Shown piece by piece: positions 44,637 through 58,456 of a DNA stretch of 64,000 nt. Every line of letters begins with the position of its first letter. Position 1 is the first letter of the stretch. Source of the stretch: Micropterus salmoides (Eukaryota; Chordata; Actinopteri; Centrarchiformes; Centrarchidae). The position numbers and the translations under genes are program-made. The DNA lies in the NCBI RefSeq assembly GCF_014851395.1, contig NW_024040817.1, positions 23,821,269 to 23,885,268 on the forward strand, read 5' to 3'. The notes beneath the pieces are model-generated. The model searched no databases and was not told the DNA's origin. It worked only from the letters and a program-made list of their open reading frames with translations.

Positions 44637-46917
44637 CATGACTTATTTGCAAGCAACACCTTTTATGAAGATATTTTTGTGTCTTTTTAATGCAAGCAAA
44701 AAAAAAAAATGTTTTGAGAGCATATTTATCGCACTGCAATCAAAAATCAAGTTTGTAATTAAAAACAAACACGCCTTTTTTGTGTTACAAAAAGGTTTAA
44801 TTGCTAATTTTCCCTCTTTGATTGCAAGTCAAAGTTTTGTCAGAAAGTTTTGCAGGTTAAACAGTTTTGCAAGTGAGAGAGTTTTGCAAGTCAAAGTCAA
44901 AAATGGTTGAAATAAGAGATTCTATTGGTGGGTCTGACTGACCAGTATGGGTCTGCATCGACAGCTTGGCCACTCCCATAATTCCCTCGCTCCAATGGCT
45001 CCGACCAGCTTTTAGATCTACTGGAGACAGAGTTGTTATGTGTACAGGCTAGATGGAGGTAAGTTGACATTATGTCGCTCATTTCCATGTAAATGCTTTT
45101 AAATGTAGTATGGCATGATTAAATTATTATTTATATTTACTGTTGGCAAGGTCACGTAGTCTATTGCTGTCTCTTTTTTAGAATGACATGTATAACAATT
45201 AGCTAACATTAGCCGTCTTGGTGTGAAGCTTGACTGGCAGTGCATTTGTGTACTTAGACATGACTAGCTAGGCTAAGGTTAGCTACTCATGGTTAAACAC
45301 ATTGTACACTATATCCAGCAAAACTCGTTGTCTGTGATGGTGGTAATTGAAGATTATGGTCACACAGCATAAACTAGACTTTAGGCTGCTAATATTACAT
45401 TGAAAGTATAGACTGTTATCTAGATATTTTGAGGTGTTGCTGCCTGTAAAAAGACAAAGGCCGTTAAAACTGAGCTTTGATGGTGTGAGAAGCAGCAAAA
45501 ACCAAAAGCGGGACCAGTCCATAGTCAAACTGGAACTATGGTCATGGTCACGGGTTACCCGGTAATGGCACTACTTAGTTGTCCTCCTCTCACTGATGTA
45601 AGGTTCTGAAGTCAATAGTCAGATTTTAGACACACTCATGTTTTGGTAAGGCTACAGAGAAATATTGTATGTTCACATCTAGCTATAGTCACCTCTTCTC
45701 CTCCTTTGCTCTTCTAAACACACAGTGGACCTCTTTCTGTCATTATTGAGATCAGAGGTTCTTTCTATGCCACACATCGTTATTTGCTGCCTTTCAGTCC
45801 TGACTAGGCTTGACTCTTCGTCTGGGTCATAGAGTGACGTCACCCTTAGGTTTCTGAAAAACTATTTCAATCCCGGATAACCAAAAATGAGCAAAGAGGC
45901 CGGTCGTGGCTGGAGCTGAGGTGCCCGGTTGCTGAAACTACACCGCCTAGCTTGACACTGCCAAGTTTAGCTGATGCTAAGTAGCTCAAGATCCTAAGAA
46001 GGATATATGCTACTCTGAGTTGCTTGCCGGTGTCTTGCCAAAAAGTGATCGTCTGCCATAAAATGATTGTATCACCCAATATAAGTATACAGATGTTTAT
46101 ATCTGGATCAAACAGTCATAAGATGCAGAACTTTATGTTGGTGGTTATAGCAAAGGTACGTCTTTGTGAAACTTTGTTTCTTGTAACCAAATAATCACAA
46201 TAATGGCCAAAGAAGTGTTTTTATAGCATAATCAGGCATGATATTTATATGATTATAAGCAATACTGTGGTATTGTTCTGTGTCATACAACTAATCCAGC
46301 CCCTTTTACCAGTTAAAATATCAGTTTTTAGCAGACAATCACTTTTTGGTATCAGACTTGTCGACACTAATGTTATACTGGCAGTCGCATAGCAGGACCC
46401 GGCACCTCACATGTCCGAAAGCGTCTGAGCAAATTTTTTACTGAGCTTTATCTTGATAAATAAACCAATAATTTAACCTATATTCCTGCCTAAAAAAACT
46501 CTTTAATCTGCTTTCAGTGACACAAGAAAAGAAGTATTATAACTTAAAGTTGTGAATCTTGTCTTCCGCCACTGACTTTTGTTGGTACGAAAATGTCTTC
46601 TGGGATACAACAGAGAGACGGGTAGTAGCATAAAGACTAGCAGTGACAGCGCCAGCATCCCACGTGTCATTTAAAGCGTCCGTGCCCCAATAATACAAAC
46701 CTTAAACATAAATTAACCAGGTGAAAAAAATAATAATTCACCCCCCTTATAATTGTCATAAGGGCTGAAATTTGCTTTTTACACTAAACCCATTTTTTAA
46801 CCAGGCTGTAAACAGGTTTTTTCTGCTAACATGGTGATCTATGGAAATTGACTCCCTTTTGGAGCCAGCCTCAAGTGGTCATTTAATGAATTGCAGCTTT
46901 TGACACTTCATATGGCT
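44637..46917. other. Gene-free stretch with a short internal repeat
   Basis: 44810-44905 carries several copies of TTTTGCAAGT/TTTTGCAGGT words; otherwise nothing was recognised. No frame is convincing. Confidence 0.45.
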
Positions 46918-47499
46918 TCATTTTAGAGCCCCAGAGTTTGCCGCTTGGTCTGGGTGCTGCTTGAAGGATGCCCACTGTGGCAGTGGCGCACTGCCAGGCT
47001 TAATCCTTTTGGACTGATGAGAGGTTTCGCTCATACCAAATTTTCTTTTTATCCTTGACATGACTGAACTCATGGTCTGGGTAGTAGTGCAGAGATGAGG
47101 GTTGATGCAGTGGGGCTTGCTCAGGCCGTCCCTCTCAGGAGGAGGCAATGGAAGGTTCTGCTGGATGGGCTGGGTGGTCCTGGAGGAGGGCTGCTGCTGC
47201 TGCTTTGACCCACACACAGCTTTGCAATTGTCAGAAGTCAGGGTCTGGCTCTGACAGATGTCCATTATCTCAAAGTAGGACCTAACACTACAGGACAATG
47301 AATCATTCCATCAACCTGCCAACTTCATCACCCATGTGATTACAAAATATATATTCAGATAAAGTAAGAGATAATATACATCTATAATCTCCTCTATGTA
47401 ACCTTCAGCACCCAGCTACAAAAGTGCAAATGGGACATTAATGGATACACATAATACCTCAAAAAAATGAAATAATAGTATTGACTTACTGGGAGTTGA

Positions 47500-47605
47500 T
47501 GGCATGCATGCTGACCATGTGGCACAGGCTGGTGAACCACTGGGAGAACAATTCAGCCCTGGCACTGTAGCCACACCAGCCCACATTACCACGCATCCCC
47601 ACTAA
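47500..47605 (-). pseudogene. Additional exon-like block of the HIPK-like pseudogene
   Basis: Reads GWCGYSARAELFSQWFTS, then CHMVSMHAINS, ending at a donor (AACTCCCA|GTAAGT). The MVSMHAINS part resembles the segment that normally precedes the kinase C-lobe helix in HIPK-like proteins. Here, however, it lies after the FVDMLRGML block, so it may be out of order or a diverged tail exon. Confidence 0.4.
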
Positions 47606-49913
47606 CAAACACACGTTCACTACTTAGGCTACATTTGTGTACAGATGGTGAAATAATAATCAGTAGTCCTACCGTATGTAACAGATTTGTAACGTTTAAT
47701 GTCTGTGACTACCACACAATGCTAAATAGTTTAAGAGCACACGTTTATGACAAATTTACACATACAGTTAAAACAATGGCTGTCCATCTGACTATGCTGT
47801 AGAGTCCGTGTGCTCTCTGTTGAGAATATTTCTTAAGGGCAAAGTAAGACAGGTCTAGCTTAGAGTAATTTAGCTGTGTTTTCTGAGATTCTAACTGTAG
47901 GTATTTCTCACATGTAACTGTCCTTGCCAGGGAGACAACAATAGACTGATTAGTTAGAGACAGTAGCTCAGGCGTCAGGCTAGCAAATATCAGTGTTCTC
48001 TGGGAATCTCACAAGGTTGAGTCTTACAAGAATGTTTACAAGAACTCACTGGCTCCACAGACTAGAGTACAACTCATGGATAGTGATAGATTCCAATATG
48101 ATGAAGCATTGGAGTCTAAACATCAGATAGATTACTTGTTCTAGGTGAAAGATGACCTAATAGAGAAACCTACAGGCACTAGGGGGAAGAGAGAAACATG
48201 AAAGGGACCAAAAGATGTTATCCTTCAGATTTGGTGTTGGCATTTGACTTGTTCACATGTTGTATGCTGGCACTGTATCTCCTCGGCCGGGCTCAATAAA
48301 CCGTGCTATGTTAAGTATGTTTCAGTCTCCGAAACTTCTTCACACCTGAACCAGGCTCACAATATTTCTTCAACACTCTCTGTCTGTTTGTCTGCTGTTG
48401 CTGTCTTTCTGTACTGCAGAGTTAATTACAAACCGAACATTTTTGTGTGTCACTGTTTTCTTCCTACCTCCACCACACTCCTCACTGTCTCTGCTAGGCC
48501 TACAGTAGCATCCTTCCTCACAGCACTGGTACTAGAAGACCAGGGGTCTCTGGCTGTACTGATTCCAGCAACATCCTAGTTCATGAACACAGCATAAAAA
48601 TGATTGCAGAAAAATGTTTCCTCACACACTGATCTCAACATTGGAATACAAATGAATAAAAACAAGTAAGTCTCGTAAATGGCAGAAGTAGAAAGGATTA
48701 CGGTTTTCTGTTCTGACAAAGTAACTTTACTGACATAACCTAGATAGTTTCTCTCTATGTGTTTCTCTGCAAAATGCTTAAATTGGTCGCTACTTTGGCG
48801 GCCATTAACTACCTGAGTGGCCCGCCCAAGTAAAGCCTATGTGTGGGAAATACTGACATTATTATCAATCTCACTGGCCCACCCCAAAGCAAATGGTCTG
48901 GCCCCATTGGCATTTGCAAGAATTTCCAGATAGCCAATGTGGTGAACTGATGCTTTAGCACCTGACTGGGTATAATCTGGTGGCACCGAGCTGAAGCATT
49001 CCCCTTAGCATGTCCACAAACATTGGCAGATAAATCAATTCTCCAATTTTATCTGCAGGATTCTCAGGATTACTGACCCGGGCCTGGAACATGAATTAAC
49101 TGCAACAATAAAAGGTGAGATGTGTCTTTTCACCTCCAGCAAGGAATCAAAACGCCCTCTGGAGATTTGAGTGCATAAGATCATGTTCAAAGTTTCAGCA
49201 AACGATGGGTATCAGGTGTTTGTGGGAGTAAATCATTTCAATTAAAAAATAAAATGAAGGACAGACAGAGCAGTGGTGAAGTGGTACCTTGAGTTTCCAG
49301 TGACTTGTGTTGGAGTTGTTGTCTCTCTGTGTCCTAAGCCGAGCAGGTTGGTGGTTCTCCCCGAGACTTCACTGTGTACCTGAAGATACAACCAAGTTGT
49401 CAGTCCTTGTCAAAGACTGTCAGTGAGTTTCAACTGTTTTTATTTGAATTTTCACAAACTTTAATAATATTTTCCATGAGAACGTCAAAAAGAACATGTG
49501 GAAAATGAAGAACTGTGTGACAAAAATTGAAAAAACGGGTGCACAACTGAATACAGAAGAATAGATAAAATATAAACAGATAATTTAAGTAAATCAGATG
49601 ATGCTGGTTATTTCAATAAAACATGAAACCTAACAGAGTAAACTTCTAGTAGTACTTACTATATCATATTCACTCATGCTGGCATGGAGTTGAGTGCTCT
49701 ACAATATACTCTGAAGACCTGAGAAAGGACAAACAACCACGATCTCACTATCCATTAAGACAATTTCCATCATATTGACAGGCACTTGGAGTATTACGAC
49801 TTCTACTACTACTCACAGTGTGGATGTACAAAGAGGGGATGCCTATATTAGTATACCCAATTTTTCAGCCATTTTACCCACTAAGAGATCAAATATGGTT
49901 TCCAGTTACTCAC

Positions 49914-50080
49914 CAGTATGGACAGGTCTGAATGTACGAGCCCATCCTGGCACCTGACCGGCCAGGCTGAAGTCAATCACTTTGACTACTAAGTACATGG
50001 TCCACCACCATCATATTTTCCAGCTTGAGGACTGCATGTATTATGCCAACACCCTTCAAGTGATCAAGTGCGGTGGTGAG
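49914..50080 (-). pseudogene. Catalytic-loop exon of the HIPK-like pseudogene
   Basis: This is the best-preserved exon: acceptor ATATCTTTTCAG|CTCACC and donor CATACTG|GTGAGT. The catalytic loop, HADLKPEN in active HIPKs, reads HAVLKLEN (Val codon 50032-50030), and DFG reads DFS (49974-49966). A one-base shift near 49985 separates the two blocks: read straight through, a TGA follows VLSSQSD. Confidence 0.85.
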
Positions 50081-50899
50081 CTGAAAAGATATTAAAGCCA
50101 TTCATCTGAATTAATAATGAATTTAATTCATTCATATTAATGCAGAAAAGCAGTGGAACATACCTGCTGGACAATAGGTCTGATCTCCTTCAGAAGGAGA
50201 GGTTTAAAATACATTTCCTTCATGAAGTAAAAAAGACTTCTGCCTAGTGCTCAAACTCTAGGCAAATGTGTCTTTTGTCAGTGAAAGGGTGCAGCAATTT
50301 CAGTTTCAACAGGTTGGCCACTTTGGGACACATGACAAGTCACACACAGATTTGATATCAACATGACCCATGTAAACAAGCCATTATATAATTGTAGGTA
50401 TTTCTTCAAATACAGTCAATGCAATTAGTGTACAAAGCACTGTCACATAAATAAGTACATTTTTGAAAAGCCCTCATTCTTTATAATTTTGATTGCTACT
50501 GTCTTCATGTCGTCAATCCTTATGCATTTTGCAGCTTTGCCAAAGTGCCCTGCCCTGAGAAAGAATACACCAGGTAACTGGAGGATCTGGAGGAGAGCCA
50601 TTCCCGCTGACTAACTGGTCATTCTGGGCAGGTAGAGTGGAGGACATCTTTGAAGCAATCAGAAGATGTGACAACTGCTGCTGGGAGCTCATAGCTGAGA
50701 GGAAAGCAGGAGAGGATGGATGTGGACACAACATATAGCCACAATACGACCATATCACAACATAACCTTTCTGCCACAGGATAACTGGCTTCAAGATGTG
50801 GTATAAACATTGTGGAACTCATTTTATGAGACTCAGTGACAATACATGTAGGGTAAATTAAATTTCAGCAATGCACCAGTGGATGGTGGTCTCTACTCA

Positions 50900-51055
50900 T
50901 ACAGAACAGAAAGACTATGTGCCCCAGGATAATCGCCTTTTTCTCCCTGCTGTGCTCGGAAGGAAGGTCTCGGAGATACCAGACAAGCACTGAGAGGCTC
51001 AGCAAGAGCGACTACCCTCAGGCCACTAGGATCCTGAAAGAGGTCACTGCCACAT
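50900..51055 (+). pseudogene. Possible LINE ORF2 C-terminal remnant
   Basis: One plus frame reads IIAFFSLLCSEGRSRRYQTS, then TERLSKSDYPQATRILKE. The pattern (basic, Tyr/Thr-rich, R-x-K-S, P-x-A-x-R-I-L) resembles the extreme C-terminus of fish LINE ORF2 proteins. It is short and lacks the reverse transcriptase, so this is a weak call. Confidence 0.3.
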
Positions 51056-51059
51056 GTTC

Positions 51060-54000
51060 AGTGTGAAATAATCAAAATAAAAACATCTCACTCAACTGCC
51101 TCATCAATATCTTATCCCACTGATTCAACATTAATTACCCTAGAATTACACAAATGTGCTAATGAATCAATTCGACAGTCACACATGGTTAATTCTGCTT
51201 GTCTGAAAGGAAGGAGACAAAGGGTGGGAGAGGCAGAGGATGAGTAAAAAAAATAGAGGACAAGTTGATTCCTAGTCTGCTTCCACATTTGTGCATCTCC
51301 TCCTGATGAGCCTCGGTTATTATTATCCCATCATGCCACAGAGCCCTGACAGTTCTGTATTAGTTATTGTCCTATTGTTATGAGCTAAGGATGGTGGTAA
51401 TTGGAGATTCACTCTTGATTGTTATCAAGGAGCTAGGATTTTCTTTTTACTCATTCATTATTCAAGATAATGAGAAGATTTCTCTCATTCTAAGCTTCAC
51501 AAGCACATTATAAGTCTGTTTTCTTTTCCTCTGCTTTGTTTATTTATTAAAACACTGCATTATTCTGAATAAAAAAGGGCTCAAAGATTACGGTTATTGC
51601 CATTTTTACCAGCAAAGCGTTGCAGGATACTGACTGAAAACACAGATGTATGGAATACATTTAGATCAGAATGAAAAGGTTGACTAAACTAATTAAATAT
51701 TATAAAAGGATTCTTCAAATTTAATTTGATTTCAATGTCCCTTAATATTCTTATAGGCTCTCAACATCTACATGAATACCAGATTAGAGAGCTAGACATG
51801 AAGAAATTCCAGCGAGGGCAGAGCTCTCTGATATTTACATGTAATTACAGTGAGTTAGGCTTTTATGGCATTTAATTAGCCTCAAAACATACGTACATAT
51901 AAAAACCAGGTGCGTGCACGTGATACAAGAGCACAGTACAGTATATGCGAGTGGCAGAATCATCAAGAAGACGACAGAAAAACAAGACAAAAGCGTGGAA
52001 CAGCCACTTCTACACTTCACATAACATAAGTAATTTGTAATAACCAAAATGTAACATGGGCTATTTGTGGCATGGTCAGTATTCGAACAGACGATTCAAA
52101 CGCGCAGAGAAATCAGCCACCTATCACCCATCTATCTCATCCCCGTCTCCAAAGTCTCAAAAGTCAACATGACGAGCAAACGTTGAGCAGCTGCAAGCTT
52201 GTAGGGAGGGGGCAGTTGAGCACTTGTCTGCCCCACATTTGTGCACATGGAGCAGAAATGCTCCCTCATGAGGATGGTTTTCCACTCCCGGATACTGTTC
52301 TGTGCGCTTGGTATGACTTGCATGTGCCTCTGTTTTTATGTGCATGGGTTTTGAGACTAATTAAACGCCATTGCCTTTACATGGTGCTCTGACTGCAGTA
52401 AGTAAGCCAGCCCCCTGCTGACAAATTCAACTGACAGAGCAAATATATACTTCCTCTAATCAGTCAATCCCTTCATCCTTGGTCCAATGTCTTCTGGGAC
52501 AGCAGAGGGTGGATTTTGTCTGATATTAGCCAAAGTCCAGGCCAGCACGCTGGGGGGATTTGGGAGGTTAAACCTCCTGCTTTGATGTCTCCTCGAATAT
52601 CCCGGCTTGACACAGTAAAACAAGGGATAGCACGAAATTGAGTGGACAGATCCAAAAGAGATTCCCCTTCTGACCTTCCTATCAACAAACACAGGGAAAG
52701 TAATTAAACAAGGGTAAAAATAGGAAAACAGATTGTAGTCATGTTATATTTTTTCCCCAATTCAGTGTTGTTATGCTCATTCCAAAAAAAGGAATGTGTT
52801 TATAGTGCAGGAAATTATCCATATACATAACATATGTACAGGATTATCAGTGCAAAAGCAGTTGTACCAAGAACAAGACACTGACATTTGTCTGTTTAAA
52901 CACCGTATCAACCTGCTAAAAGGCGTAATGACTCAATCTATAATTTCTCAAAAACTGCATGCAACCTCTCCAGTAAATAGTTCACATATAAAGTAAATTG
53001 AGATGGGGACTTGCTTAGTCCCAAAATGATATTTGCAATAAATTGTACGGTCTTGTTTTTCAGTGCGGTGTAATAAGCTCCTCTTATTGAAAAAGCAACA
53101 AAGGGAACATGGCTGCCGGACACCTGGGTAATTGGAGGCAGCTGTCATCTCAGGCAAGACAGCGGAGTATATGGCTGTCAGTGTGATGTGTCAGACTCAT
53201 AAAAGTGACAAAGCTAATTGTCGTCTCGCATCTCCACGCTCAAAGAAACTCTTGAGACCTCTGAAAAGCTTTTCTTTTCCATTCTTTTCCCTTAGAACTT
53301 CTCTCTTGATATTAAAAGGCCTGAGGGAGACATTTGGGTGGCACAGTAAGCGAAAACCTGTAAAACTGATGTTGACGTTATACTGCCTTCTGAGTACAGG
53401 CTGGTATTGTATGAGTGACTTCGAATTTAGTTAGGCAGAATTAGCATGCTATCACATATACTCCTGGGAGCAATGATACTGTAACTGCAAACTGATTGGA
53501 GAACTTGCAGGAATTCACAGAAGCAACGGTGCACGTAAAGAGAATTCAGTGAGCCAGAGCAACAAGCAGCTTATCCTTCCCAATCCAGAACCCCAAGAGT
53601 GGATCCTCACTACAGCACTTGATCTTACAAATGACCTCAGATGAGACTGAACCATTATACAGTGCATATGAGCAGAATCAGATTTTAATCTGATGAGGAG
53701 GCAATCATTGAGAGCGCCTCGAGTTCATAAGATGGCAGCATGTATGATTTATCCGCCTGGAAATGAAATCAATAGCATCTTCTTGATCTGCATCGTCAGT
53801 CGGTGATAAAGTAAAGCAGCCACTCCGCATTGACCTGGGACACAAACACTGAGGCCAGGAACATTCAGTCCAGTCTTGAGGACAGAGGGCTAACTGGCTG
53901 ATGTGAAGGAGCACTCTCGCAGGTCAGGGCAACTTGACAAGGTTTGATTAATCACTATGGGAAACCTGGTCGAGAACAGGAGTGACTAATGACCCGTGTA

Positions 54001-55285
54001 TGGCTGTTGATTTAATCAATCAAGAAAAGGCTCTAACCTTGCCAATACTTGGGTGAAACACAGCCACATACTGAAGCACACACACACACTCACTTATTTG
54101 GACCAGCAGGAGAAGTCCTAGTAGTAAATGCCCCAGGGCATTTTCTGCTACCATTATCAACTTTGCTGCAGTAAAAACTGAGAACTATATGCAGTTCTGG
54201 ACGCATGCTTCTATGTCTATACCATCACAATATACAATACATTAAACTATGAACTGCAGAAGCTAAAACTTTATGACTATAATGCTGAGATCCACAGTGC
54301 ATTATTTAGTAAGTTAGCTGCTGAGATTTAGGACTTAGATGTCTCCTGCTGTGTTTCTAAAACATTTTCAGTAGCTCAATCATTACCATTTAAAAACTGG
54401 CCTTCTTGCATGTCCAAAAGATAAACTAAAATTGATAAGCTAATATATTACAATTTTACTAAGGTTTCTGCACCTTACGCATTGGTTTAATTTCAGTCAC
54501 TATGTTAACATGCACATTAATAATCTGACTATACCAAGACCAAGGTAATATCAGCTTACTGCACCTGCTAACCACATTAACTTTAAACTGCATGCCAGTT
54601 ATTGAGGCATTTATCGTATCTGATTTGTCTTCCTGTTGATTATGTGCATGCAATTTCATTGACTCTGAAAACACCAACAAAGTCTCACTTAGTTTTATAA
54701 CATTAATTGGGAAAGTGTTAAATTACATTTCGCAAAAACTACAAATTTTGTTTAACATATCACTTGGCCTGTTAAAAAGTTATGCTATTGCTTGAGATGC
54801 TACAGTGACTACTGGTTTACAAAGTTAATTGCTTTTCATTGGATAACGGATGTTTCCTAGCAACACATTTCTGGGAGAAATTGTGTCACTGTAAACCATT
54901 AAACCTTTAAAATATTGATTCGTGTCAACATAATGAATGTGACCTTAATCTCTTAATCTTCCTGTCTTACTTGTGCCAGAAACCTGTCAACGGGCAAGTA
55001 TTAAATATGAGAGTGCTGGTAGGACGTCACTATCAGTGTGCGGACCTCAAACACATGCAAACATATATTTACAGAAAGACTACAATGTTTGTATATTGTA
55101 CAGAGAAATATGAAACTCCAACATGACAAGTGGAAGCAGATATCTTTGCCTAGATATGAGAAGCTGCACCAGAAAAACTGGTTATATACAATGGCATTAC
55201 TTATTACCCCCAGAGGCTAATTGTGCATGACTAATGGATGGCGGACTTGAGACAATAAAAGTATTCATTCAATAAAAACCCAGAT
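51060..55285. other. Gene-free stretch
   Basis: No exon, RNA gene or clear transposon border was recognised. Two overlapping minus frames at 52456-52692 look mildly protein-like but carry no motif I know. Confidence 0.45.
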
Positions 55286-55303
55286 GGAAAGTAGGTTTTA
55301 TAT

Positions 55304-55309
55304 TTTATT
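55304..55309 (-). promoter_or_regulatory. Candidate poly(A) signal AATAAA
   Basis: Minus-strand AATAAA in the context GGAATAAAATATAAAACC, followed by T-rich sequence (GGGTTTTTATTG). It could serve the CSMD transcript; unproven. Confidence 0.25.
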
Positions 55310-55512
55310 CCAAAACCTTCAAAATAAGTTTCAAGTTCAAGAAAGTAGAATAAGCTTAGACACAATGCAAAGCATCATATACAGACGGATAAAATACATT
55401 TTATATATTGCAGACAAGCCATGGTGGGTCTTACATATGTACAGTATGTATGTAAATTTTTTATGTACAATCTTTTTTACATATACAAAAAGCCTTGTTT
55501 CTATTTTTCTTT

Positions 55513-55517
55513 GTATA

Positions 55518-55549
<32 letters not shown>
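55513..55549. repeat. (TA)n microsatellite
   Basis: Alternating TA tract; the Tyr-Ile-rich frame across it (55284-55682) is an artefact. Confidence 0.9.
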
Positions 55550-58313
55550 TTTATTTATTTATTTATATATAGAGATTTTTCATATACTCCCCACTAGCAT
55601 TTGTACTACAATAATGAAAAAGAAAAACATTTACATATGTCAATCCATTTTTTTCTTTTATATTACAAATGTATTTTCATAAAAATATATCTCTGTACAA
55701 AAAAAGTTTTTTTTTATTCGTTAACATCTCTTTTCTTAGAGACACTTTCCCTCTATAGTTGCTCTCTGTAGTTACACACAGTCTGCTCAAGTCCATGTTT
55801 GTCCATTCCTTTACAGGTTACCCTTTTGGTGCACAGCAAGACACTGACACTGTCTTTTACTGTTGTTTTGTTGAGGCGTTCAAGGGCCGTGTTGATCTCG
55901 CTTAAGCGCTATGGGTTGTCATGAGTTTTAGTCTCATTTAGAGGCTAGTTGAGAGATCAAATAATGTTGTGGAGGGAAAAAAGAAATCATGGGACCTTGT
56001 AATAACTTTGTTGCCATGACAAACATACAGGAATAAAACGTCTGTGGTGATAAAAAGCAGCTCTCTATATATTTTTGCTATATTATACTCTAGATAAATT
56101 GGACATTCTGTTTTTATTCCAGGGATCACACACTGTGACAGCATATTTTCTTTTCCCATTACCGCACACAAAAAGAGGAGACGTTGTGGGATAACATATT
56201 GAACACAGTATAGACAGATAAATTCTGATGCACTCAGTGAAATGAAATACATTCAGTAGTTTTCAGTAATAACTGATCTGATTTTAAATCATGGAACTAG
56301 CCATCCAATCTTATCTCTGTTTACAGAATAAAATTCATCTAAGCTTTTCAAAATACATCTCCCTTCCCTCTCCCTCATGCTTGAATCCACTAGACACACC
56401 GGAATGGGCTGAATAGTGAAATCAAATTGCATGGAATGGACCTGAAAAACACAGCAGTAAGTGCAGCTTTGTCGTATCCATCATTATGTGGTGACAATGA
56501 AAGATGGGAGATTATAAATGATAGTTGATGCAGAATATGTCACAGCACAACCAATGGATTGCTTGGTTTTTCAATGTATGTGCGTTGTGGCCGGTGCAGA
56601 AAAGTCTGAGCTCTAGCTGCAGAAAGAAATGGGAAGCTTTTGGTGTAGTCCCTGACTGTCAGAAAATTCAGTGAGCTCGATGGGAACTCAAAGAACATAC
56701 TGTAGCTGTGGTGTGTTTCATTATAGAAGAGATGGTGAGCAGGAGAGAACTCAGAGCTGTGTCTGGCTGATAACGAAAATGAACCCAGGGATGAACAGAG
56801 TTTCTGTCTTAAAATATGCAAAGAGAACTAGGAAGTAGTCAGCTGCTATTAAGAAAGACTCTCTTCAAATCATTTCCATCCAGAACTCACTGATCTTCAT
56901 TTTCATGTTACTGTACTGCACTTTCTTTGAGCACTTTCTGGACTAACCCAGATGGATTAAAAATGAAAATATTTCCATAGATGTAGCGCACATTAAGTGA
57001 AAACTACCATTTGTGCAAAATTACCAGCATGAATTTTTTCTGAATGAATTTCATGTTCGCCATTAGAAAACCTTTCTAACTAGTGGAACTAAATGAAGCA
57101 ACATTGAGAACTGACTGAAAGTGTTTATCTAAATTTTTGCCCGATTCTAATTTGTTCGAATTTGAATAACTTTCTTTGGCTGAACAGGTAACTTTTTAAT
57201 ACAAACTCAAAAATACAAACTCAGCCAATCATGTACGCAAGCACATAAAATCCAAGACATTATTCTTTGCATACATAAAAACAGTACTAATGAGCTTATT
57301 GCTCATTTAGGAAAAGCAAATTGTGTTACTTCAGTAGGTTTGTGTCTGTGTGGGTGCCTGGGTTATACTATACAGGCAGAAATGATAACAAGAACCCTGA
57401 CCGAAAGCCAGAGAAAAGACCTCTAATTTCATAACATACATAAAAACATTATAATCTTACTAAAGAGATAATGATGTTTGGAATTCCTGAACACAAAACA
57501 GAGACACTCAAGCTGGTTCATCATATCATGGGGTTGTACCAAGGCACTATAATGAACGTAAAGTGCTTATTGGAGACTGGAGGAGGTACAAAAACGTATG
57601 AAAAGGTATGCGTCTGGCCCTTTAAAACCATTTCTGAATTTCTGAATTGAGCCCTTGTTCGTAAAAACAATCATAGTTGTATGAGCTTATGCTTCTGTAT
57701 AATGTTTGTCCAAATAACTCTAATCTAGTCAAATAGAATCAGCTCCATCTGGAGAGAATGGGGCATCATCTCTTATCGCATCAGCTAATCACATTTGTTT
57801 GTTTAATACTCAGTGCCTCTTAATAAAGTGTGTTAAATGTTGCCATGGGATGAATGAATGGAGGCGAAAGACCACTTCTAAATGGCCTTAACAGAAACTA
57901 ACTGGAATGTAATGCAAGCTATAGACTCTACTGAAATATCTGGAGCAATTTCGGAATAAAAATAACTGAAATGCACAATGCAACAGCTGCAAAAAAAACC
58001 TGAGAACTGAGTACGAATGCCTTCAAGATAATGCAAGTGCAACTGCTCCTCTCCCCGTGAAATCTCCAGGGTAATTCAATCGTTTCCTTTTCCATCAATT
58101 CACAACCAGAGCAGGCAAGGGGCAATATTCTATCTGTAATGTCGAGATAAGCAAGAGCTTTAAAAGTAATAAAACTGTAAAAGCAATTACCGACTCACTG
58201 CGAAACTGATTGAAGGAACAATACAGTGATTGGTTTCAGAGGCCTGATTTTAAAGACTTCATTAAAAAACCTGTTGGTATGGAGGCTAACTGTGATTGTG
58301 AAAGCCACTTTGT

Positions 58314-58315
<2 letters not shown>

Positions 58316-58377
<62 letters not shown>

Positions 58378-58456
58378 TACATACACACACACACACACAC
58401 ACATTATATATATACATATACACATACATACATACATACATATATATATATATATA
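58316..58456. repeat. (TA)n-(CA)n-(TACA)n compound microsatellite
   Basis: About 25 TA units, then CA and CATA units, then TA again. Overlapping Tyr-Ile and Thr-His frames on both strands are artefacts of the repeat. Confidence 0.97.

Larger units (their letters stand above)
46918..50697 (-). pseudogene. HIPK-like protein kinase, decayed intron-containing copy
   Basis: Minus-strand segments read in order as a homeodomain-interacting protein kinase (HIPK)-like Ser/Thr kinase. About 50697-50460: possible N-terminus MSSQQQLSHL, a glycine loop read as GHFGKAAKC (50550 downward) and the ATP lysine in VAIK (Lys codon 50490-50488). About 50335-50164: HICLEFEH, stop and frameshift, then FKPLLLKEIRPIVQQ and a GT donor. 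50080-49914: LTTALDHLKGVGIIHAVLKLEN and VKVIDFSLAG, with acceptor and donor. 49379-49288: YTVKSRGEPP and, frameshifted, NNSNTSHWKLK. About 49030-48915: MFVDMLRGMLQL and, frameshifted, PSQVLKHQFTTLA. 47298-46918: VRSYFEIMDICQ with a Gln-rich tail. The HxD Asp is Val, DFG is DFS, and the activation-segment exon was not found. The gene is dead as a kinase. Retained introns mean a DNA-level duplicate, not a retrocopy. HIPK-like genes are expanded in teleosts. Confidence 0.8.

Noticed and set aside
46918..50697. A functional HIPK-like kinase gene or a bona fide pseudokinase
   Set aside because: Frameshifts and stops occur in several exons in addition to the changed catalytic residues, and the activation-segment exon is missing.
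55284..55682. 132-codon plus-strand frame with hydrophobic composition suggesting a membrane protein
   Set aside because: AT-rich sequence including a (TA)n tract; hydrophobicity reflects base composition, and it lies antisense to the likely CSMD 3'UTR.
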